Source: Thermanaerovibrio velox DSM 12556 (GTDB lineage Bacteria; Synergistota; Synergistia; Synergistales; Synergistaceae). Taken from it: a DNA stretch of 64,000 nt. The stretch lies in NCBI RefSeq assembly GCF_000237825.1, contig NZ_CM001377.1, positions 1,816,839-1,880,838 of the forward strand. Direction: 5' to 3'. The position numbers and the translations under genes are program-made. Positions 60,613 through 64,000 of this stretch are shown piece after piece. The first letter of the stretch is position 1. Each line of letters opens with the position of its first letter. The notes below the pieces were generated by a model, which was not told the DNA's origin, searched no databases, and worked only from the letters and a program-made list of their open reading frames with translations.

Positions 60613-60624
60613 AGGCGAGGGGGG
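60591..60624 (-). terminator. Terminator of the diguanylate cyclase gene
   Basis: Minus strand CCCCCCT (60624-60618) pairs with AGGGGGG (60605-60599), loop 12 nt, then CTTTTTT. The same bases hold the encapsulin operon -35 box. Confidence 0.85.
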
Positions 60625-60708
60625 ATCTTAAAATCATTTTGATTAACCTCGGAGCGGGTGGGCTAGAAAACCGGCGATGGAATAGCCTGAGCCTTGGAAT
60701 GGTTCGGA

Positions 60709-61602
60709 TCACGCCTTTGAGGCCTTGTGGAGGTACATGGCCTCGTCGGCCCGCTGCATCAGGGTTATGGAATCCCTGCCGTCCCGGGGGAAGATGGCGA
60801 CCCCGAGGCTTGCGCCGATCGGTATGGACATGCCCTTTACCTCCACGGGCCTGTCGAACTGGGAGGCCACCTTGGCCACCACGGAGAAGGCGGACTCCTC
60901 GCAGGAGAGGCCCTTTATTATCATCACGAACTCGTCCCCCCCTATGCGGGATACCAGGTCGGAGGACCTCACGCAACGTTTTAGCCTCTTGGCCACCTCC
61001 TTGAGGGTCTCGTCCCCCATGAGGTGCCCAAGCCCATCGTTTATCTCCTTAAAACCGTCCAGGTCTATGAATATGAGGGCGAAGCCCTTGTCCTCCGCGG
61101 AGGACTCCATTATGGCGAGCTCTATCTCCTCGAAACAGGCGGCCCGGTTGGGCAGGTCCGTGAGGGGGTCCTTGAGGGCCATGGCCTTTATGGCCCGCTC
61201 CCGTTCCTTGGAGTCGGTTATGTCTATCACCTGCAGCAGGTAACCCCTTATCATCCCGTCCCGGTCCTCCACCTTGGAGATGAAGACCCGGGCCTCCATG
61301 GGGGACCCGCAGGCCTTCACGAGCCGGCAGTCCACCCGCTCGTTCCTGGTCTTGCCCCCCATGAGACGCCGCAGCGGACCTATCACGTGCCGCCTTGAGC
61401 CCTTCTGCAGAAAATCCCCTATGGGGCGTCCCACCACCGCGTGCCTGAAGTGCCCCAGCATGCCGCATATGGAGGTGTTGGCATCCAGCACCAGCCCCCT
61501 GGGGGAACAGAACACCGCCCCCACCAGGGACTCCTTGAAGAAGATCCTGTAGACCTCCTGCCTGGTGAAGAAATCGCACATGAAGCTTTCGACGCTCTCC
61601 AT
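60709..61602 (-). CDS. Diguanylate cyclase (PAS-GGDEF)
   Basis: 297 residues, soluble. PAS domain (about 25-135; KESLVGAVFCSPRGLVLDAN, ISKVEDRDGMIRGYLLQVID) then GGDEF (about 145-297): ALKDPLTDLPNRAACFEEIE, GFALIFIDLDGFKEINDGLG, VSRIGGDEFVMIIKGL with an intact active site, no obvious RxxD I-site (SSDLVSR region). Makes c-di-GMP; likely counterpart of the HD-GYP proteins. ATG 61602 follows GGGGGTG. Confidence 0.93.
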   Translation of the reverse strand: MESVESFMCDFFTRQEVYRIFFKESLVGAVFCSPRGLVLDANTSICGMLGHFRHAVVGRPIGDFLQKGSRRHVIGPLRRLMGGKTRNERVDCRLVKACGSPMEARVFISKVEDRDGMIRGYLLQVIDITDSKERERAIKAMALKDPLTDLPNRAACFEEIELAIMESSAEDKGFALIFIDLDGFKEINDGLGHLMGDETLKEVAKRLKRCVRSSDLVSRIGGDEFVMIIKGLSCEESAFSVVAKVASQFDRPVEVKGMSIPIGASLGVAIFPRDGRDSITLMQRADEAMYLHKASKA

Positions 61603-61698
61603 GTCTAACACCCCCCGGGGGACATCCAGATCCCCCCAATACAAAGCCTCTATGACCCTACCCCCCCGGGTGAATAATAGCACATAAATAAATAATAG

Positions 61699-62811
61699 TT
61701 AATCCCCATTCTCCATCAATATCCTAGCCACGTCCCTGCCGGCAAAGGGGCGTTTAAGCCTCCGGCAATTGGATATCAGGGAGGCCCTGGCTTGAGGATC
61801 GGACAGGACCTCCTCAACCTTTAGGTCCGCCGCCCGGACGTGGAATATGGCCTTGGCGGCCCCGTTCTCCAGCAGGTAATCGCTGTTGCGCTGTTCCTGC
61901 CCCGGTATGGGGTCCATCAGGAACATGGGCTTCTCCATGCACAGCACCTCCGAGGAGCTGAGTCCTCCGGGCTTCATGACCACCGCGTCCGCCGCCTCGT
62001 AGAGGGGGTTTATGGGGTCCACGTAGCCGAAGACCCTCACGTTCCGCCTGTCCGCAAAGGCCCTGCTCATGCTGTTGAACCGGGAGCGGTTGTTGCCGCA
62101 CACCACCAGCACCTGCCAGGAGTCCCTCTTGGATAGGGCCTCCACCGCCTCCTCCAGGGGACCCACGCCGATACCGCCGCTCATCACCAGGACGGTGGTC
62201 CGGTCCTGCAGCCCGAGCTCCCTGAGGGCCTCCTCCCTGGGCCTTGGAGAGGTGAACGATCGGGCCACCGGTATGCCGGTTAGCCACACACGGTCGTATA
62301 TCCCGTCGGAGTTGTACTGCAGCACCGCCTCCCGGCTGGCCACGAACCAGCCCCGGAAGAGCGGGTTCCGGTGGAACACGTGGCTCAGGAAGTCGGTGTT
62401 AAGGTAGTACACCGGCACCCTCCCAAGGAACTCCTCCGCGATGGGGCCGGCGCCGAAGAAGTGGCTGAACACCATGGCCTGGGGATCGAAGGTCTTGAGC
62501 CTCCTTATGAGGCGCCTTAGGTTTATCCTGGCGGTGAGATCGTTTATGGAGTTCAAGACCCCGTCCCGGGCCTTTGGGTCGTCCATGGAGTCGTAGAAGT
62601 ACCCCCATAGCCGGGGGGCCCGCTTCACCATCTCCAGGTACGAGTTGGCTATGAAGGCCTTCACGAAGGGGGAGCCGAAGGCCAACACGTCCAGGCATAC
62701 CACCTGGCACTGAGGGTACTCGGTCCGGATCCAGTCGGAGAGGGCCAGGGCGGCGGTCTTGTGGCCGGTTCCAACGGTGGCGTAAAGCACCGCTATCCTG
62801 GTCCTAGCCAT
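61699..62811 (-). CDS. MGDG-synthase-like glycosyltransferase (GT28 family)
   Basis: 370 residues. N-terminal MGDG_synth domain: RIAVLYATVGTGHKTAALAL, ANSYLEMVKRAPRLWGYFYD, MVFSHFFGAGPIAEEFLGRV, YYLNTDFLSHVFHRN. C-terminal UDP-sugar site: VLVMSGGIGVGPLEEAVEAL, VFGYVDPINPLYEAADAVVM-KPGG and SEVLCMEKPMFLMDPIPGQE. Predicted processive diacylglycerol glycosyltransferase acting at the inner membrane. Overlaps the DHH gene by 8 bp. Confidence 0.9.
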   Translation of the reverse strand: MARTRIAVLYATVGTGHKTAALALSDWIRTEYPQCQVVCLDVLAFGSPFVKAFIANSYLEMVKRAPRLWGYFYDSMDDPKARDGVLNSINDLTARINLRRLIRRLKTFDPQAMVFSHFFGAGPIAEEFLGRVPVYYLNTDFLSHVFHRNPLFRGWFVASREAVLQYNSDGIYDRVWLTGIPVARSFTSPRPREEALRELGLQDRTTVLVMSGGIGVGPLEEAVEALSKRDSWQVLVVCGNNRSRFNSMSRAFADRRNVRVFGYVDPINPLYEAADAVVMKPGGLSSSEVLCMEKPMFLMDPIPGQEQRNSDYLLENGAAKAIFHVRAADLKVEEVLSDPQARASLISNCRRLKRPFAGRDVARILMENGD

Positions 62812-63823
62812 CCTGTCCCAACTTCCCCTTGAGTATATCCCCTATGGTCATGCCAACCCCCATGGAGCTCTCCCGGTGGCTATTCATGGCGGCGGCGAGG
62901 GACGAGAATATCTGTTCCCTGGAGAAGTGGGCGGGGAAGTAGAGGGCCGCCGCATCGTCATGTCCACCCCCCCGGACCTTTCTCCCGTCCTTTAGGAGGG
63001 CCACCATCCGCCCCGCCAGGCCGGAACGGCTTCTCATGGACACCGCCCAGTCTCCCCCCTGCCGGCGGGCCAGCACCGCCACCACCTCCGGCGGGTTGTC
63101 CATCCGGTCCAGGACCAGGCCGCAGAAGTCCGAGACGTCCCCAAACTCCAGGATCCCATCGTCCAACATGGCAAGATCGCCCCGGCGATCCAGGCTGGAG
63201 ATGGCCCGCTTGAACCTCTCGTCCTGGGATGTCACGAACTCCCTGGCGGCCCTCTCCTCCCCCGCATCCATCACGTGGGAGCGGTTAACCGAGAGCCTCA
63301 TGAGGGCCCCATGGGGGCCTAACAGGGTTACCAGCGCCTGCCAAAGCCTTGACTCCGGACGTTCCCCAAGCCACAAGTCCCGATCGTTGGCCGTCTCCAC
63401 CAGTTCCCTCATTTCCGCAAGGGCCTCCACGTCCGCCTCTTCCCCATGGCCGGAGGATAGAAGCCAAGAGTAGTACACCTTGGCGGCACACATGGAGGTG
63501 TCAACCTTGAGCCAGCTCCGGTTCCCGTACTTCTCCATGGTGCTCTTATGGTGGTCGAAGAACAGGGGTCGCCTGAGTTCCACCCCGTCGAAGGCCCGGT
63601 CCAGCATGTCCACCGTCTCCTGCCTCTGGCAGAAGAGGTCCAGGACAAGGAGGTCCTCCCCCTTCGACAGCCCATAGGCCACCAGGGAGTCCACCTCCCC
63701 GTAGCCGCAAAGGGTCACCTTTATGGGCCACCGGCTACGCCGGTTGGCGTGCCACGCCACCGCCGCGGCGGTTATGCCGTCCAGATCCGTATGGCTTATC
63801 ACGTGAAGAATCCCCTCTTCCAA
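62804..63823 (-). CDS. DHH/DHHA1 family phosphoesterase
   Basis: 339 residues. HVISHTDLDGITAAAVAWHA (motif I, HTDLDG form), LLVLDLFCQRQETVDML (motif II), LFFDHHKSTMEKYG (DHH) and a C-terminal DHHA1 region VRGGGHDDAAALYFP (GGGH). RecJ/NrnA-like, probably hydrolysing short oligonucleotides or cyclic dinucleotides. TTG 63823 is 7 nt after GGGGGG; an ATG at 63883 would add 20 residues and lacks a Shine-Dalgarno. Upstream of the glycosyltransferase in one operon; 63824-64000 holds no gene. Confidence 0.9.
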   Translation of the reverse strand: MEEGILHVISHTDLDGITAAAVAWHANRRSRWPIKVTLCGYGEVDSLVAYGLSKGEDLLVLDLFCQRQETVDMLDRAFDGVELRRPLFFDHHKSTMEKYGNRSWLKVDTSMCAAKVYYSWLLSSGHGEEADVEALAEMRELVETANDRDLWLGERPESRLWQALVTLLGPHGALMRLSVNRSHVMDAGEERAAREFVTSQDERFKRAISSLDRRGDLAMLDDGILEFGDVSDFCGLVLDRMDNPPEVVAVLARRQGGDWAVSMRSRSGLAGRMVALLKDGRKVRGGGHDDAAALYFPAHFSREQIFSSLAAAMNSHRESSMGVGMTIGDILKGKLGQDG

Positions 63824-64000
63824 AAAGGGACCCCCCTTCCAATTAAAAAGGGTATGCTTAATAAACGCCTTACCGCGGTCCATTGAACCACAACGTGGAT
63901 TATATCCCATATCCCATGTCCCCATGGCGGATGAGAAGGACCGAGAAAGTCCGTGGGATCTGGGAACCCAGCCCCTTCTCCGGCCGCATCCCACCGGCCG

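Noticed and set aside
63790..63810. Additional parS-like ATCACGTGAAG
   Set aside because: Only the TCACGTGA centre matches and it lies within the DHH coding sequence.

Overview
The window looks like a chromosomal segment of a Gram-negative, anaerobic, amino-acid-fermenting bacterium, most plausibly Synergistota (Thermanaerovibrio-like). That placement is inference. It rests on the high G+C composition, frequent GTG/TTG starts behind strong GGAGG sites, oxygen and nitrosative stress genes typical of anaerobes (rubrerythrin, hybrid-cluster protein, encapsulated ferritin), a PPi-type phosphofructokinase, and a very large AsmA-like envelope protein. No tRNA, rRNA, insertion sequence, prophage or CRISPR array was seen.

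Layout. 1-5 kb: a DJ-1/DUF2156 pair, a 53-residue orphan with a near-consensus promoter, a TPR protein, deoC, and a frameshifted HAD phosphatase. 5-9.4 kb: an iron-uptake operon on the minus strand (DtxR-like regulator, FeoA, Cys-tailed FeoA, FeoB) that runs on into an HD-GYP protein. 9.4-24.4 kb: small secreted or regulatory genes, a CoA-disulfide-reductase/rhodanese with a CsoR/CstR-type operator, rubrerythrin, a GH5 enzyme, cobS-cobU, a threonine dehydratase, the AsmA-like giant, a LarE-like protein and a secreted nuclease. 24.4-33.4 kb: the centromere region. parA-parB, a HIT protein and a YigZ protein sit between two gene deserts of 2.3 and 2.9 kb. 33.4-43 kb: a chemoreceptor, ftsZ, an AI-2E transporter, cysE-cysK and pgsB-pgsC-pgsW. 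43-51 kb: a sensor kinase, two response-regulator/HD-GYP proteins, Hsp20, a CDF transporter and PPi-PFK. 51-64 kb: a frameshifted macro-domain gene, an exonuclease-SWIM protein, the Rrf2-ferredoxin-hcp operon, a split chromate transporter, the encapsulin-ferritin pair, a diguanylate cyclase, a glycolipid glycosyltransferase and a DHH phosphoesterase.

The most unusual signal is in the centromere region. Four parS palindromes (core TTTCACGTGAAA) lie at 5.2, 24.4, 26.7 and 31.8 kb. Interleaved with them are two perfect copies and one single-mismatch copy of a second palindrome, ATTTCCCGGGAAAT. From memory that is the consensus of the Noc nucleoid-occlusion protein, a ParB paralogue described in Firmicutes. 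One copy lies 21 bp from a parS, another about 60 bp from the parS at the parA promoter, and the third overlaps the parB stop codon. No second ParB/Noc gene is in the window, and the local ParB carries a mixed set of specificity residues.

Other themes are c-di-GMP turnover (three HD-GYP proteins, one GGDEF protein), redox and sulfur stress, and iron handling (Feo uptake against encapsulin storage). Three conserved genes and one short unknown are broken by apparent single-base shifts. This could be real decay or residual sequence error.
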